43,726 bases of DNA from Ruminococcus flavefaciens (GTDB taxonomy: Bacteria; Bacillota; Clostridia; Oscillospirales; Ruminococcaceae): assembly GCA_902762855.1 (NCBI GenBank), contig CACWPR010000020.1, positions 1-43,726 of the forward strand, read 5' to 3'. The notes beneath the pieces are model-generated. The model saw only the letters and a list, made by a program, of their open reading frames with translations. It searched no databases and was not told where the DNA came from. Positions 1-8,187 of the stretch are shown here, one piece after another (the first letter of the stretch is position 1; the number at the start of each line of letters is the position of its first letter). The position numbers were made by a program, and so were the translations under genes.

Positions 1-500
1 CGGAAGAGATATGTGGCAACTGTCTGTTCCTTCATTCCGTAACACTCCGCTATCCGGGCCAGTGAGTCGCCGTACCAGTACCGCCTGACGAACACCTTGC
101 GGTGCTTTTCGTCCTGAGTCCTTAAAAAACGGCTTATCGCTCCTGCAAGTTCTTCTGCTGTGACTTCCCCGATAGTGTCGGCCGAGGCACACTCTGAAAG
201 CTCCTCCAGAGGAACTGTGAGCAGGGAATTTCTTTTGTCAGCGGTGTTGTACCGCAGCTTGTCAAGAGCCTTGTTCCTGACTATCCTGCACAGGTAGGTG
301 CGGAGGTCTGACGGGACTTCCGGAGGGATGCGGCCCCACATTTCATAATAGGCGGAATTCACACATTCTTCGGCATCCTCGTGCTGAGAAAGGATGTTCA
401 TTGCAACATACTGGCATAGTCTGTCATATTTGTTTTTAAGCTCCGTCAAGGCAGAGCTGTCTCTGTCAAGGAAAAGTCTGATTATAGATGCATCGTCCAT
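1..500 (-). CDS. ECF-type RNA polymerase sigma factor (3' end cut by window)
   Basis: The minus strand from the ATG at 500 reads without a stop to the window edge, giving at least 166 residues. The N-terminal part has the sigma region 2 layout, with an acidic QHEDAEECVNSAYYEMW helix like the -10/core-binding helix. The C-terminal part has a region 4 helix-turn-helix (DSLARIAECYGMKEQTVATYL), so the protein is nearly complete. ECF sigma factors direct RNA polymerase to a small regulon, often for envelope or extracellular signals; in ruminococci they may respond to polysaccharide, but nothing here shows the signal. A good GGAGG lies 8 bases before the ATG. The gene is divergent from the GH43 gene at 831. 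The 160-nt leader holds a promoter, an intrinsic terminator and a hairpin over the ribosome binding site (separate entries). Confidence 0.85.
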   Translation of the reverse strand, partial: MDDASIIRLFLDRDSSALTELKNKYDRLCQYVAMNILSQHEDAEECVNSAYYEMWGRIPPEVPSDLRTYLCRIVRNKALDKLRYNTADKRNSLLTVPLEELSECASADTIGEVTAEELAGAISRFLRTQDEKHRKVFVRRYWYGDSLARIAECYGMKEQTVATYLF

Positions 501-506
501 GAGTAA

Positions 507-523
507 GCCTCCTTTCGTGAGGC
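507..523 (-). promoter_or_regulatory. Hairpin covering the sigma-factor ribosome binding site
   Basis: In the minus-strand RNA, GCCTC pairs with GAGGC across a 7-nt loop. The right arm contains the GGAGG ribosome binding site of the sigma gene, so the fold would limit translation. The stem is only 5 bp and has not been tested. Confidence 0.4.
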
Positions 524-579
524 GTTGAGGTCCTCTGTATATATAGACGTAATTTTCAGCGGGATATTTCAGTCTGAGA

Positions 580-608
580 AAAATAAAAGCGGGTGTCTTT
601 GCACCCGT
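580..608 (-). terminator. Intrinsic terminator in the sigma-factor leader (possible attenuator)
   Basis: On the minus strand CGGGTG pairs with CACCCG and is followed by CTTTTATTTTT. It lies between the promoter at 667-695 and the sigma gene start at 500. It therefore either ends a short RNA of about 75-80 nt or attenuates the sigma mRNA. Confidence 0.65.
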
Positions 609-666
609 TCACTTCATATAGCTATTCTGAGCAATGTCGATACTTTTTTCATTTAATATATTTATA

Positions 667-695
667 ATTATAACACGGGTCCGGTGAAGAGTCAA
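667..695 (-). promoter_or_regulatory. Sigma-A promoter, minus strand
   Basis: TTGACT (690-695), 17-bp spacer, TATAAT (667-672). The predicted start is near 660, and transcription runs toward the leader terminator and the ECF sigma gene. Confidence 0.7.
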
Positions 696-747
696 CAAAA
701 AATTATTCATATGATAAAAAATATTGTTGTAAATTTCGGGAAATCCC

Positions 748-776
748 TTGATTTTCTTCTGGGGATGTGATATAAT
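748..776 (+). promoter_or_regulatory. Sigma-A promoter for the GH43 gene
   Basis: TTGATT (748-753), 17-bp spacer, TATAAT (771-776). The predicted start is near 784, giving a leader of about 47 nt before the ATG at 831. Confidence 0.7.
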
Positions 777-830
777 TAAGTGTCATTAAGCATCGTTTAA
801 TTTATTATTTAAGTGAAGGAGTGGAATATC

Positions 831-3416
831 ATGAAATCATCTTTTTTCAGCACGGGGCTTCTGAAAAAGACCGCCGCAGTCCTGTGCAGCGCTGTGCTTG
901 CAGCCGCAGGTACCGGCGGATTCAGACCTGCACCCTCTGAGACTGCATACGGAGCTGACGTTTCCAGGAATGTTTCGGAGGAGATAGGTCTTGTGGGAAA
1001 TCTGTTCAGCATTGCCGGAACAAATACTGCCGACCATGCCGCCCTCCAATGGGCGACCACCCTCCCGGCAGACAGCTTCACCCTCTGCCGCTCAACCGAC
1101 CCGGATACCGGGTATGTGCCTATATACAGCGGAAAAGGCAGTTCCTTCGAGGATGATGACATTGAGGTGGGGACGGAGTATTTCTATCAGTTAAAAGTTG
1201 AATCTGACGGAAAGGAATACTGCTCGTCGGTCAAGTCACTGGAACCCTGCACGCTCCCGGACGGTCTGAGCTCCTATGACAACCAGAAGGGCAGCAGCCT
1301 TGTGTACGATACCAGCGGCTTCAAGGTGGGGGACACCTACTACAGCTACTCCCTCAGGGCACACTCAGGTCAGAACGACATCTACCTTTCTGAGTCTGTC
1401 TCTTCTGACGGAAAGCGTTTCGGAAATGAACGTACTGTTGCGGATCCCTCACAGAATAGTGACCTTGCGAGCTGTAAGATAGAATCGGTCCACATAGAGT
1501 ATGTGCCTGCCTCCAATAAGGTAGTTGTCTGGGCTCACTGGGAACAGCCAAGCGGCTACAACGACGGCAAGGCACTGGTAATAACAGGTACTCCCGGCGG
1601 TGAGTTCAAGGTACATCATGTGTACAATCCTCTGGGGATACAGGTACGTGATATGGCGATATTCTTTGACGACGACAATACCGGCTACCTTATAGCGGCT
1701 GCAAATAAGGAGGGGCAGGGAGCAAATGCAACTATCTACATCTTCCGCATGACTCCAGGCTATGACGATGTAACTGAGGTGGTAAAGACTCTTCATGAGA
1801 ACCAGTACCGTGAATTTCCAAACCTTATAAAACGTGACGGTCACTACTTTCTGTTCACCTCACAGGCCGCAGGCTGGTACCCAAGCAGCGGTGCATATAC
1901 TGTCACAGATGACCTTTATGGTGACTGGAGCGAGCTAAGGCCTATCGGAAACACCTCCACGTTCTCATCTCAGTCCGGCTGGATAGTCAGCCTGAAGGAC
2001 AGGAACTACCTCATGCACGCTTATCGCTGGCTGAGAGCCTCCACAACAAGCGGAACGACGCTCTGTCCGCTGTATTTCGACAACGGCTTTGCCTTCTATG
2101 ACTACTACCCCTCTTTCCTGTACAGCACCAGTACCGGCGACCTCTATCCGGTACAGCAGGGGGAGCTCCTCTCACAGGACAAGCCTGCTGCCGCCTCCCT
2201 TGCTGCAAAGAACGGTCAGTCCGCAGCACAGGCAGTTGACGGCTCCTATCAGACTTCGTTCACAGCTATAGGCGACTATAAGAAGTGGCCGTTCTATATT
2301 GAGATAGACCTTCAGGATGTCTGCGACCTGGCCAATATCCAGACTTCCTGGTACATCTGCAAGGGCTCAGAGGGATATTATACCTACACAGTTGAGGGCA
2401 GTATCGACGGAGTGAACTGGAACACCATACTTGACCACACTGACAAGAACAGTGAGGAGGTCAGCAAGACCTACGGATTTAACAGTGATATGCTCTCAGG
2501 CCGTGCAAGGTATGTAAGACTGAATGTAAAGAATGCGACTCTCCAGAACAATCCCAACAACAACTGGTACACTCCGACGGTGTACGAGGTCAAGGTGTTC
2601 GGTACTCCTGTCTCAAAGGGCACCGCACCTCTGCCGGCAGTCTCATATGACTTTGAGAAGTCCTCAGGCGGCAGGGTCACTGACATTACAGGAAACGGAG
2701 GAGACCTTATACTCAACGGCAATGCCGCAGTTGCAGCAGACCCGGCAGCCGGAAATATCCTCAGACTCGACGGCTCTGACGGCAGCTATGCTCAGCTCCC
2801 GGACGGACTTCTGGACGGCTGCACAGGCTATACTGTTGTAATGGATGCAAAGTCGGGGTCCTCAGGGGATTTCTTTACATTTGCAACAGGACAGGACAAC
2901 GGGAAGTATGCCTTCTTTAAAATAGCAGGGGACCACTTCCGTTTCAGTACCACTGTAGACACATGGCGTGGTGAGAGCGGTCTCAGATATGACCTTGACG
3001 GCTCCCAGTGGCACAGGTACGTTCTTGTTGTCAACGGCGGAGAGGCCGCTCTGTATATCGACGGAAGGAAAGCAGCAGTTACCACGGAGCTTACGACAAT
3101 GGCCGCTGACATGGGCACAGGTATGAAAGGCTATATCGGAAAGTCCTTCTACGGGGAGGATGTATATTTCACAGGAGACATAGACGACCTTTCGGTGTAC
3201 CGTCAGGCACTTTCTCCAGATGAGGTCAGCAGTCTGTTCGCTGTAAGGGGAGATGTAAACAGTGACGGGATGTTCTCCATAGCAGACGTTGTGCTGATGC
3301 AGAGGTATCTTCTCAGAGATGACATCCTTGCGGGCTTCTCCGCCGGAGACATGGACGGCGACGGAAGAATTGACGGTTTTGACCTTGCACTGATGCGAGG
3401 TGAGCTTATAGGATAA
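831..3416 (+). CDS. Dockerin-bearing GH43 (subfamily 24-like) glycoside hydrolase, galactanase-type
   Basis: This is an 861-residue secreted enzyme. The ATG at 831 is chosen over an in-frame GTG at 813 because AAGGAG (816-821) precedes it and it opens a normal signal peptide (KK, then a hydrophobic stretch ending about residue 25). Domains in order: FN3-like segment (~55-130); GH43 five-blade propeller (~155-425); discoidin/CBM32-like domain (~450-595); LamG-like lectin domain (~610-795); type I dockerin (~805-858) with DVNSDG and DMDGDG calcium loops. The propeller resembles exo-beta-1,3-galactanases of GH43_24, which use a Glu acid and a Gln in place of the usual Asp base. E328 (REFPNL) and Q381 (FSSQSG) fit those positions. 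The likely substrate is galactan side chains of arabinogalactan or pectin, and the enzyme is likely docked to a cellulosome. The substrate is inferred; another GH43 subfamily is possible. Confidence 0.75.
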   Translation: MKSSFFSTGLLKKTAAVLCSAVLAAAGTGGFRPAPSETAYGADVSRNVSEEIGLVGNLFSIAGTNTADHAALQWATTLPADSFTLCRSTDPDTGYVPIYSGKGSSFEDDDIEVGTEYFYQLKVESDGKEYCSSVKSLEPCTLPDGLSSYDNQKGSSLVYDTSGFKVGDTYYSYSLRAHSGQNDIYLSESVSSDGKRFGNERTVADPSQNSDLASCKIESVHIEYVPASNKVVVWAHWEQPSGYNDGKALVITGTPGGEFKVHHVYNPLGIQVRDMAIFFDDDNTGYLIAAANKEGQGANATIYIFRMTPGYDDVTEVVKTLHENQYREFPNLIKRDGHYFLFTSQAAGWYPSSGAYTVTDDLYGDWSELRPIGNTSTFSSQSGWIVSLKDRNYLMHAYRWLRASTTSGTTLCPLYFDNGFAFYDYYPSFLYSTSTGDLYPVQQGELLSQDKPAAASLAAKNGQSAAQAVDGSYQTSFTAIGDYKKWPFYIEIDLQDVCDLANIQTSWYICKGSEGYYTYTVEGSIDGVNWNTILDHTDKNSEEVSKTYGFNSDMLSGRARYVRLNVKNATLQNNPNNNWYTPTVYEVKVFGTPVSKGTAPLPAVSYDFEKSSGGRVTDITGNGGDLILNGNAAVAADPAAGNILRLDGSDGSYAQLPDGLLDGCTGYTVVMDAKSGSSGDFFTFATGQDNGKYAFFKIAGDHFRFSTTVDTWRGESGLRYDLDGSQWHRYVLVVNGGEAALYIDGRKAAVTTELTTMAADMGTGMKGYIGKSFYGEDVYFTGDIDDLSVYRQALSPDEVSSLFAVRGDVNSDGMFSIADVVLMQRYLLRDDILAGFSAGDMDGDGRIDGFDLALMRGELIG

Positions 3417-3420
3417 AAAT

Positions 3421-3456
3421 AAAAAGGCGCCGGTACTCAGTACTCGACGCCTTTTC
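3421..3456. terminator. Bidirectional terminator between convergent genes
   Basis: GGCG...CGCC closes a stem around a GTAC-TCA-GTAC tip, with A-rich and T-rich flanks on both sides. It serves the GH43 gene from the left. The stop of the adenosyltransferase gene (3437-3439) lies inside the stem. Confidence 0.7.
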
Positions 3457-3946
3457 TTGCTCTTATGCCTTTTTCGTATGGGTGCCGTACAGCCTCGATT
3501 TGGCTGATATAGTCGGCATTTTCCAGAAAGACCGGGTCCGGGTCACGGCCTGTCAGGATGAGCTCTGCCTTGTTCTTGTGGGAGAGTACGAGGTCAGAAG
3601 CAAGTTCACGGTCAAGGAGCCCCAGCCGGTAAGCTGCGGCAAATTCGTCCAGTATGATCATATCGGCAGAGCCTTCTGTCAGCTCCTTTTCAACGGCTCT
3701 GAGCAGACCTTCCTGGACCTTGCGGAGGTCAGCTTTTTCCTCATCGCTCATATGGAAAACAAATTTCCGGCAGCCGTCAGACATAACTTTTATGCCCAGC
3801 TTTTCAAGCTGGCTTATCTCAGAGGAGGAGCCGTCTTTAAGAAATTGCACGAAGATGACCTGCATCCCGGCACCGGCGGCACGTACAGCGGAACCAGCGG
3901 CGGCAGAGGTCTTGCCCTTGCCGTTGCCGCAGAAGATTTGAAGCAT
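3437..3946 (-). CDS. Cob(I)yrinic acid a,c-diamide adenosyltransferase-like protein (CobO/BtuR family)
   Basis: 169 residues. The family transfers the adenosyl group of ATP to reduced corrinoids to make adenosylcobalamin. A P-loop GNGKGKTS lies at residues 7-14 at the extreme N-terminus, followed by FVQFLKDG, a Walker-B-like ILDEFAAAY, and LTGRDPDP near the C-terminus, all typical of CobO/BtuR. The length is slightly under the usual 175-200. The ATG at 3946 is preferred over 3970 because AAAGGAG sits 8 bases upstream of it. No other corrinoid gene is in the window, so it may serve corrinoid salvage. A consensus promoter at 4009-4037 drives it. The family assignment is firm; the precise substrate is not. 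Confidence 0.85.
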   Translation of the reverse strand: MLQIFCGNGKGKTSAAAGSAVRAAGAGMQVIFVQFLKDGSSSEISQLEKLGIKVMSDGCRKFVFHMSDEEKADLRKVQEGLLRAVEKELTEGSADMIILDEFAAAYRLGLLDRELASDLVLSHKNKAELILTGRDPDPVFLENADYISQIEAVRHPYEKGIRARKGVEY

Positions 3947-3973
3947 AGCTATCACTCCTTTAAAAATCATTAT

Positions 3974-4009
3974 TTAAGGCAACACCGCTTTTGTGCGGTA
4001 TTGCCTTAA
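3974..4009. repeat. 36-bp palindrome between divergent promoters
   Basis: TTAAGGCAA, one mismatch, ACCGC, a 6-base loop, then GCGGT and TTGCCTTAA. It overlaps the predicted start site of the adenosyltransferase mRNA. It could be an operator, a leader hairpin, or the fused ends of a small mobile repeat. No T-run follows, so a terminator is unlikely. Confidence 0.5.
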
Positions 4010-4037
4010 TTGTAACATATACATGGAAATTTTTCAA
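4009..4037 (-). promoter_or_regulatory. Sigma-A promoter for the adenosyltransferase gene
   Basis: TTGAAA (4032-4037), 17-bp spacer, TACAAT (4009-4014) on the minus strand. Confidence 0.55.
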
Positions 4038-4045
4038 GCCGGTTA

Positions 4046-4074
4046 TTGACAATTAAATCACAAAGTTATATAAT
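4046..4074 (+). promoter_or_regulatory. Sigma-A promoter for the HAD phosphatase
   Basis: Perfect TTGACA (4046-4051), 17-bp spacer, TATAAT (4069-4074). The predicted start near 4081 leaves a leader of only about 14 nt that begins at the ribosome binding site. Confidence 0.75.
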
Positions 4075-4094
4075 AGGTTACTGGAGGTATGGAT

Positions 4095-4880
4095 ATGGCA
4101 GTTATTTTTTTCGATATAGACGGTACTCTGGTAACTGAGGACGAGCGTGCGCTCATCCCTGAGAGTACAAGAGAGGCTATCGCTGAGACAAGAAAAAGAG
4201 GAAATCTCACTTTTATAAACAGCGGCCGGACACGTTTCAATATCAGTCCTAAGGTGAAGGAACTCGGCTTTGACGGTTACCTTCTTGGATGCGGCACGTA
4301 CATCGAGTACAACGGAGAGGTGTTATTCTCCAGTACGCTTGGAAAGGACTTCTGCCGCAAGGTGGCCAGACTTATGCGGAGGTGTAATATCACTCCGGTC
4401 TATGAGCACAGAGACGGCTACTTTTTCGATGACAAATGCCCGACCACCGAAGGTCTCAGGTACTTTATGGATGTGTTCGTGGACTCCGGCATAGATGTCA
4501 CAGGAAGGGTGGAGGATGAAGGCTTCATCTTTGATAAGTTCGTTGTATGGAAAAATGATGAGACTGATTTTGAGCTCTTCCGCCGTGAGATAAGTCCTTA
4601 TTTTGATATAATCGACAGAGGAGGCGGATTCTACGAGAATGTCCCTCTCGGATTTTCTAAGGCAACAGCCATTGACAGAGTGCTGAAAAAGATAGGTGTT
4701 CCCATAGAGGAGGCCTATGCTATCGGAGACAGCATGAACGACCTGCCGATGCTGAAAGCTGTTCCCAACAGCATAGCCATGGGAGGAGCAGAGCGGATAT
4801 ATCCCTATGTTTCCTACATAACCACTCCTATCGAGGAGGACGGCATAGCCAATGCGCTGAAGCATTTCAGTCTCATATAA
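4095..4880 (+). CDS. HAD-superfamily hydrolase, Cof/sucrose-phosphatase-like
   Basis: 261 residues. The nucleophile motif DIDGT is at residues 7-11, motif II is INSGRT, and the C-terminal metal-binding motif GDSMND includes D212 and D216. Together with a large alpha/beta cap (about residues 80-185) this is the Cof-like class (IIB) of phosphatases, which usually dephosphorylate sugar phosphates or small nucleotides in the cytoplasm. The start at 4095 is preferred over the ATG at 4089 because GGAGG (4083-4087) would be only one base from the earlier ATG. The gene is alone in its transcription unit, with its own promoter and a terminator at 4886. The substrate cannot be read from sequence. Confidence 0.85.
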   Translation: MAVIFFDIDGTLVTEDERALIPESTREAIAETRKRGNLTFINSGRTRFNISPKVKELGFDGYLLGCGTYIEYNGEVLFSSTLGKDFCRKVARLMRRCNITPVYEHRDGYFFDDKCPTTEGLRYFMDVFVDSGIDVTGRVEDEGFIFDKFVVWKNDETDFELFRREISPYFDIIDRGGGFYENVPLGFSKATAIDRVLKKIGVPIEEAYAIGDSMNDLPMLKAVPNSIAMGGAERIYPYVSYITTPIEEDGIANALKHFSLI

Positions 4881-4885
4881 AAAGA

Positions 4886-4918
4886 GAAGCTCCTGCAATA
4901 TGCAGGAGCTTTCGTTTT
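4886..4918. terminator. Bidirectional terminator
   Basis: AAGCTCCTGCA pairs with TGCAGGAGCTT across a 2-base centre. TTCGTTTT follows on the plus strand and CTCTTTTTA on the minus strand. It is shared by the convergent HAD and GH9 genes. Confidence 0.8.
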
Positions 4919-4920
4919 GC

Positions 4921-7761
4921 TTATTTAGCCTTAGTCGGGTCAAGGGTAGATACCTGTTCGAGGAGGAACTTCTGGATGAGAAGTGCATCGTTAACAGTAA
5001 TACCGCTTGTTTCGTTTTCGTAAACGTTAGCGTTCTTCTGGCCCTTTTCTGTGATGTGGTCCTTGTTTGAACCTGTGAGACCGTACTCATCGCTGTTTGC
5101 AAGAGACTGCATAACGAGTACAACGTCGTTCATTTTGACTTCACCGTTGCAGTCAGCGTCGCCCCAGAGTATAGCAGAGGTATCAGCATTATCAACTGTT
5201 GTGCCGTCAGGCTCTACGCCCCAAACGAGCTGGTCGTCAGCGTAAAGGGTTATCTTGTCGGTGATAGCTGCTGCTTCGTTTACGTCTGCGAAGGATACGA
5301 GGTCAGCGTAGCTGTAGTCGTTCTTGGAATCCCAGAGGACATCATCATAGGTCTCAAGGTCCTGCTTGTAGCCAAGTGCGAACTGGAATACACGGCTGCC
5401 GTAGAAGTCGCAGTTGAGCCACTGCATCTCAACGTAGTATGTGCCGTTGTCGTCGTACTTGATAGGTCCGGAGAAATTAACAGCGTTTTGCTCGTTGGAG
5501 TAGCCCTTCTCCTGGTCGTAGTCGATGCGGTAGAAGATGTACTGGTCGGGGTCATATCCCTGGTCGATGAGCTCCTTGATATTGAAGTAATATCTTGCCT
5601 TGAGGTTGCTCTCAAAACGAGGAGGATTGATAGTTCTGTTGTAAACTACGACTTTGAGCTGAACGCTGCCGTCCTGCTCCTGGTTCTTTCCGCCTGCACA
5701 GTAGAGGCCTACGGGAAGGGGATTTCCGTCGAAGTCTATCTGGTCGTAACCGGCCTTGGCATTCTCGGACATATTGAAATCGGGATTGATGTGGTTATCC
5801 TTTTCATACTCCTTGCCCTTTGCGCCGTAGAAGTGGTAAAGTCCGGCAAGGTCTCCGCAGAATCCTGCGTTGTAGTCGTCGGTAACTTCGTTGTAGATGT
5901 AGTCCTTTGTCTCGTCGTGGTGGTAGTCTTTAAGGTCAGGACCGCCGACGAGAGCACCCCAGAGGGTGTGTACCTGGTTGACCTGGAGCTCCTGGCTCTG
6001 CTTGTCGTTACAGTGTGAAGCACGGTGGTGAGGCTGTGTAGCGTAGCTGTTGCCGTAGCCTACCTCGTAAGCGTAACCCATGGGGTTCTTTCCGAGGATG
6101 TACTCCATCTGAGCCTTAGCCCAGGGGAGGAATGTATCATCGCCTGTAGTTTTAGCATATACACAAGCGCAGAGACCTGCTGCTGTGTTATAACGTGCGG
6201 AACCGTAACCGGAAACAACTGCCCAGCCCTTTGGAGACTTAGCGATGAAGTCGCCGCTTGTTTCGCTTATGGGAAGGTCAGGTATCTCGTCGCAGGTCAT
6301 AGGAGTGTTCCAGAGGAAGTCGTCCATGCCGAAGTACTTGTGGCCGTGTACAGGCTCATAACCCCAGTCAGAGCAGTCTACGTTCGCAGCGCAGCCTGAC
6401 CAGTATTCGAGGTTGTAGCGGAAGATGTACCAGTCACGGGCAGTGTTGGTAACAGGAGCCAGTTTAGCGAAAACTCCGCCCCATACAGTATCCCAGCAGT
6501 GTACCCAGATGTTCTGCCAGCAGTTGCCTGTATCAGTGATGATACGCTTCATATAGCCGGTGTAGGGGTGAGCACCCTTGGCATTTGTAGTTGTCTCATC
6601 AACGTCTATGATAGCTCTGATGTACTTGTCATAGGCAGCATCCTTCTGTGTCTCGTCCTCTGCAACAGCAGCATAGTAGAGCCATACAGCAGCCCATGAG
6701 AGCTCATCGTAGTCATAGCTGGAGTGATAGAAACCGCCGTCGTAGCCGAGGACCAGTGAGCTTGGTGTTGAACCGGGCTCCCAGACTTCCTGGTGAGTAG
6801 CAACAGCGAATTCATAGAGAGCTCTTGCGTACTTGAGGTTCTCAGCAGCGTACTCAGGGTCGGTATCCTTGAAGTTGAGGTAGTTTATAGCAAGTGATGC
6901 AGATGCACCGGCACACTGGTCAGGGGCAGGCATCTCAGTTGTAGCGAAGTAAGCGGGACGCTTTACAGCACAGCTTGAAGAAGCAACTACGGTGTTGTCC
7001 ACCTGGAGCTCAGGAGCGCACCAGTAGTTGTGGTCGTTATTACCCTCACCGACCTGGTAGCAGTAAGCGACAACGTTTCCGTCGTCATCGAGGAGGGTAG
7101 CCTTCATGAAGTAGTCATTTATCCAGCGCATCTCGTCCTCGACGTGTTTCTGGAGACCCATTTCAATGTAGTCATCACGGAACTCATAGTAGCCCCAGCC
7201 TACAGTAGATGCGGAGTAGCTTCCGGGGAGACCGAACTTAACGTGGTCGCCGGCATCGTGCCAGCCGCCGGTAAGGTCAAGAGTGCCGTTTCCGTCGGGG
7301 TCGAGGTACTTGCGGTTGGCATCTATGAACTCCTGGGACATGGTAACGCCCTCATAGAGACCTTCAGCAGCACTGAGACCGCCGTCGCCGTCGCCCTCAC
7401 CAATGGGCTGTTTATCCTCTTTTTCCTCCTGTTTCTCGCCGTTTGTAGAACCGTCGTTAGCGGATTCGCCGTAGAGCTCAGGCATAGGATTGAGAGGCTG
7501 GAGAGGGATCTCAGCATCCTTGACATGGCAGTTTCCACGCCATGAGTAATAGCCGTCGTCAGCTACCTCATCACCGCACTTATTGGCATCATAAAAGCAG
7601 AGTGCCAACTGGAGTGCCTCAGCAAAGTTGTCATAATTGTTCGGGTTTTCAGGATCGATAACTGCGGCATTTGCCGTAAATGCCGGAGCACTGAAAGTGA
7701 GGAGCATTGCTGCGGATGAGACTGCCGCAACAGTTTTCTTCAGAAATCCTGTCTTGTTCAT
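4921..7761 (-). CDS. Cellulosomal GH9 cellulase with CBM3c-like module and dockerin
   Basis: 946 residues. A signal peptide (~1-32, ending AFTANAA) leads into a GH9 catalytic domain (~45-650). Catalytic features are visible: DAGD at 169-172, the HHRASH histidine motif at 578-583, and E625 in YNEVTDDYN as proton donor. A CBM3c-like beta module follows (~670-825), of the kind that makes GH9 enzymes processive. A ruminococcal dockerin (~866-937) ends the protein; its first loop is DADCNGE and its second loop is degenerate (YENETSG). The enzyme hydrolyses beta-1,4 bonds of cellulose outside the cell. Between SWRG (73-76) and DAGD lies an unusual acidic low-complexity insert (~93-140). AAAGGA precedes the ATG. 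The gene lies 39 nt downstream of the YerC-like gene on the same strand and may share its mRNA. Confidence 0.93.
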   Translation of the reverse strand: MNKTGFLKKTVAAVSSAAMLLTFSAPAFTANAAVIDPENPNNYDNFAEALQLALCFYDANKCGDEVADDGYYSWRGNCHVKDAEIPLQPLNPMPELYGESANDGSTNGEKQEEKEDKQPIGEGDGDGGLSAAEGLYEGVTMSQEFIDANRKYLDPDGNGTLDLTGGWHDAGDHVKFGLPGSYSASTVGWGYYEFRDDYIEMGLQKHVEDEMRWINDYFMKATLLDDDGNVVAYCYQVGEGNNDHNYWCAPELQVDNTVVASSSCAVKRPAYFATTEMPAPDQCAGASASLAINYLNFKDTDPEYAAENLKYARALYEFAVATHQEVWEPGSTPSSLVLGYDGGFYHSSYDYDELSWAAVWLYYAAVAEDETQKDAAYDKYIRAIIDVDETTTNAKGAHPYTGYMKRIITDTGNCWQNIWVHCWDTVWGGVFAKLAPVTNTARDWYIFRYNLEYWSGCAANVDCSDWGYEPVHGHKYFGMDDFLWNTPMTCDEIPDLPISETSGDFIAKSPKGWAVVSGYGSARYNTAAGLCACVYAKTTGDDTFLPWAKAQMEYILGKNPMGYAYEVGYGNSYATQPHHRASHCNDKQSQELQVNQVHTLWGALVGGPDLKDYHHDETKDYIYNEVTDDYNAGFCGDLAGLYHFYGAKGKEYEKDNHINPDFNMSENAKAGYDQIDFDGNPLPVGLYCAGGKNQEQDGSVQLKVVVYNRTINPPRFESNLKARYYFNIKELIDQGYDPDQYIFYRIDYDQEKGYSNEQNAVNFSGPIKYDDNGTYYVEMQWLNCDFYGSRVFQFALGYKQDLETYDDVLWDSKNDYSYADLVSFADVNEAAAITDKITLYADDQLVWGVEPDGTTVDNADTSAILWGDADCNGEVKMNDVVLVMQSLANSDEYGLTGSNKDHITEKGQKNANVYENETSGITVNDALLIQKFLLEQVSTLDPTKAK

Positions 7762-7800
7762 TCAGACACGTTCCTTTCTATATAAAAAATTTATACCTCA

Positions 7801-8103
7801 TTATGACTGACGGGACTTTCCGGCAAGTCTCTCGAACACCATTTCATATCCGTCGTTGCCGTCCTTGAGGGAGCGGTTCACACGGCTGATAGTAGCAGTA
7901 CTCGCACCTGTCTCGGTGACAATGCTGTTGTAGACTCTGTGCTCGTCGAGGAGCTTAGCCACCTGGAGCCTCTGGGCAAAGGCCTTGAGCTCGATGCTGG
8001 TGCAGAGGTCATCGAAGAACTTGTAGCAGTCGTCAACAGTTTCGAGTGTAAGGATGGCCTCAAAAAGGAGGTCCATACTGTCGGATCTGATCTTGTCAAT
8101 CAT
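7801..8103 (-). CDS. YerC/YecD-family TrpR-like DNA-binding protein
   Basis: 100 residues. The sequence matches the YerC/YecD group of TrpR-related regulators: a helical N-terminus (MDLLFEAILTLETVDDCYKFFDDLCT), a central RLQVAKLLDEHRVYNSIVTETGAS segment read in pieces, and a helix-turn-helix TGASTATISRVNRSL. The start at 8103 rather than 8124 is chosen because TTGGAG lies 7 bases upstream. In Bacillus and relatives these proteins are small, widely conserved and poorly characterised; no ligand is certain. Two tandem promoters lie upstream (8159-8187 and 8254-8282). The adjacent GH9 gene 39 nt downstream suggests co-transcription, but there is no evidence that it regulates the cellulase. Confidence 0.85.
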   Translation of the reverse strand: MIDKIRSDSMDLLFEAILTLETVDDCYKFFDDLCTSIELKAFAQRLQVAKLLDEHRVYNSIVTETGASTATISRVNRSLKDGNDGYEMVFERLAGKSRQS

Positions 8104-8158
8104 AATAATACTCCAATCTGCCATTAAGGCGTAAGGTTAAATCAATTTTACACTTTAC

Positions 8159-8187
8159 ATTTTAACACATTATTACGCAAAAGTAAA
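8159..8187 (-). promoter_or_regulatory. Proximal promoter of the yerC-like/GH9 unit
   Basis: TTTACT (8182-8187), 17-bp spacer, TAAAAT (8159-8164) on the minus strand. Confidence 0.5.

Noticed and set aside
5488-6018. A hydrophobic 176-residue plus-strand frame inside the GH9 gene
   Set aside because: The Val/Leu-rich sequence arises from reading Asp/Tyr-rich GH9 codons on the other strand; no promoter or ribosome binding site.
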